The translations under genes were made by a program, and so were the position numbers. Below are positions 62,111 to 64,000 of a stretch of DNA of 64,000 nt, one piece after another. Source of the stretch: Marsupella aquatica (Eukaryota > Marchantiophyta). The notes beneath the pieces were generated by a model that ran no database searches, was not told where the DNA came from, and worked only from the letters and a program-made list of their open reading frames with translations. Numbering within the stretch: position 1 is the stretch's first letter; each line of letters starts with the position of its first letter. The stretch lies in assembly GCA_973895155.1 (NCBI GenBank), contig OZ316897.1, positions 7,874,001-7,938,000 on the forward strand, given 5' to 3'.

Positions 62111-62686
62111 CACTGGTTATCGTTCATTCCGATTACAAGTACAGTACGTCTGTCTCGATTCCATTCCTTATTCCTACCTCACTTTGTATAGCATACCATA
62201 AATCGGGGATTCAAGATCATCTTGGAAGACTCAAATCACATGGAGAATGCTGAATTCTTCAAGCGGGGGAAATCAAACAGAACTGTAAACATCGAAGAGC
62301 ACTCTCTACTGACAGAATTCGAGCACGGCGTTGATCAGTGATGTCCAGATCTTCGTAATGTACTTCAATCTTGGTACTCTACTGTAGTTCGAAGAATAGC
62401 ATTCTTGGTTGACAGGAAGGAAGCTATTACTAATGGTAAAGATTGAACCTCAAACAATAAAATTAAGGAAGAGATGAGAGTTTATCATGAATGTATCTTG
62501 GAGACTAAATTTTGTTCTACAGAACAGGACATCCAGATTGATAGATAGTGTGGTCATGTGACAAATCAAGGGACGCTAGTTCTTTGTTTGAATTTAGTAA
62601 AATCCTAATTACAGGACATTGTGGTCCATTAAGCTTGGAAAAACGACTGCTTAGTTGAGTTTCGATGGGTGAGAACACCGGGATTC

Positions 62687-62722
62687 GATGACCTATTTGA
62701 TGACCTATTTGATGACCTATTT
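62687..62722. repeat. Short tandem repeat, three copies of 12 bp
   Basis: gatgacctattt is repeated three times without change. Period is a multiple of three, but no gene is supported here. Confidence 0.9.
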
Positions 62723-62899
62723 GATGGACCTTAAATTTAATAGTTAAAGTTATGGACAGATTCTCTTTTTGCCACAAAGATTTGTCATATGTCATGACCA
62801 TAAGTCACCCTAGAGGCTAGGGAAAAAAATAACCTTAACAAAGCTTTTTGCACTACCCTGTGAAAAGCTATGGCCTCTGTTTCGCACCAAATGTCAGCC

Positions 62900-62993
62900 A
62901 CTTTGAAGCATTGAGACTCCCTAATAAGTTAATACACCTAAACCCCAACTTTGAAGCATTGAGACTCCTTAATAAGTTGATAGACCTAAACAC
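62900..62993. repeat. Tandem duplication, two copies of 48 bp
   Basis: Units begin actttgaagcattgagactc at 62900 and 62948 and differ by a few bases. Confidence 0.9.
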
Positions 62994-64000
62994 CTAAGAA
63001 ATTTTCCATGTAATTACTGACTTTGTAAAAGTAGAAGAGACGTTTCAATAATTCGCTATTCAAATATTGACTGTGCATTCTTTTCCCCAAATGCCCTAAA
63101 AGTTACAAAGAGTAAACTATGAATAAGTCTAATAAGTTTGTAACTTTCTGTGGGCTGGCCAAAGGTGGGTGCTTATAGTGTCTTGAGCCTTAGCGATGTT
63201 TCCCTTTGTAATTTAATGGACAAGGATGTACAGTCCTGACTTGGATCAGATTCTTATCAAACGGCTCCTCTATTTTTACGTAACATAAAAAAATTAATTA
63301 ATTTCCATAGGCCTTAAACTGTATTAATGCCCTATCAGGAGGGCACTATGGGCACTAGTAGCCCCTCAAAACTAGAGCTAATTATGCCCTGTTTTTATTT
63401 ATCCTTGTATATACCTTGGGAGTTACTATATACAAGGGGGAAGCCATTGGGCCTACCCGGGTAGGGCACTTGTCCTTGCTCTTGGAAGGGTAACTATGAG
63501 TATGTGATTGTGTAGTGAGTGCACGAAAGGCGTTCGGTTTGGGCACAAGGCAAATGCAGGGAAAAATTTAAGGGCTGCCTAAGATGTGACTATGACTCAC
63601 TCATTATCCTGCACACTCAGTCTTTGATGACAATCTACAACTATAATAAGTGATCCCGCCTTTTTTTGTCTTTCGTCCCGTTATGAAATACAGAATTGGC
63701 GGGAATCAAATCTGGCCGTTAGATATTTTAGAGGATTTATGTATCCATTTGATTCGATTACCACTTGTCCTCTCTTGCCTCTCAGCCCCCCGGCCCTGTG
63801 GGCCGGCCATCATTGCACCGTGCAAAGTGTTGAGCATAGACGACATTTGTAACGGCAAGCCCATGAACCATCCAATGCACAAGAGTCGACACAGAGAGAT
63901 ACGTGGTTCACCTCCACATGAGACTACGTCCACGGGAACACACAAGAGCTTTACTGCACTCTAGGCCGATAGGCCATACCAAGCATGCACAACACAAGCT

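Larger units (their letters stand above)
62150..64000. other. Intergenic region at the right edge
   Basis: AT-rich sequence with two short tandem repeats (62687-62722 and 62900-62993) and no supported gene. A frame at 63650-63964 and its antisense are open over about 100 codons but show nothing recognisable. Confidence 0.5.

Noticed and set aside
1-64000. tRNA, rRNA or CRISPR features
   Set aside because: No tRNA A/B-box pair with a foldable cloverleaf, no rRNA segment and no spaced direct-repeat array was seen by eye; a covariance-model scan was not possible.

Overview
The window is nuclear DNA of a land plant. Genes have many short GT-AG introns, and four encode plant-type proteins: a FOUR LIPS/MYB88-type R2R3-MYB, a plant CLEC16A homologue of the GFS9/TT9 type, an RKD-like RWP-RK factor and an ICT1-like ribosome-rescue hydrolase. 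A diphthamide synthase gene (DPH1) is also present. Intron sizes (about 60 bp to 1.4 kb), moderate GC content and the FLP-RKD-TT9 set suggest a non-seed plant such as a bryophyte. That placement is inference and was not tested.

Layout. 1-4531 (+): FLP-type MYB, cut at its 5' end by the window edge. 7009-7155 (-): a 48-codon small gene. 9802-11409 (-): intronless DPH1, followed downstream by a foldback hairpin (9579-9687) and preceded upstream by a MITE (11699-12010). 12844-29614: a PIF/Harbinger-like element (Harbinger-1) bounded by 17-bp inverted repeats and ATT duplications. It is split by an 11.2-kb CACTA element (13587-24775, GGA duplication), whose transposase gene is itself split by a 5'-truncated LINE (17403-18285, 17-bp duplication). 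29748-34746: a second Harbinger element (Harbinger-2, TTA duplication) with a HARBI1-type transposase and a Myb-like partner. Every transposase traced here is broken. 35100-37581 (+): ICT1-like GGQ protein, 7 exons. 42702-51649 (+): CLEC16A/TT9, 21 exons, 842 codons. 55429-58444 (-): RKD-like RWP-RK gene, 6 exons, 550 codons. The rest is intergenic sequence rich in short tandem duplications, densest at 61.3-62.1 kb.

The host genes are unrelated housekeeping or developmental genes on both strands; nothing suggests operon-like co-function. The transposon genes form recognisable sets: transposase plus DNA-binding partner in each Harbinger, and transposase plus basic accessory protein in the CACTA. 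Exon models were joined by hand from splice motifs, reading phase and remembered family motifs. No database search was run.
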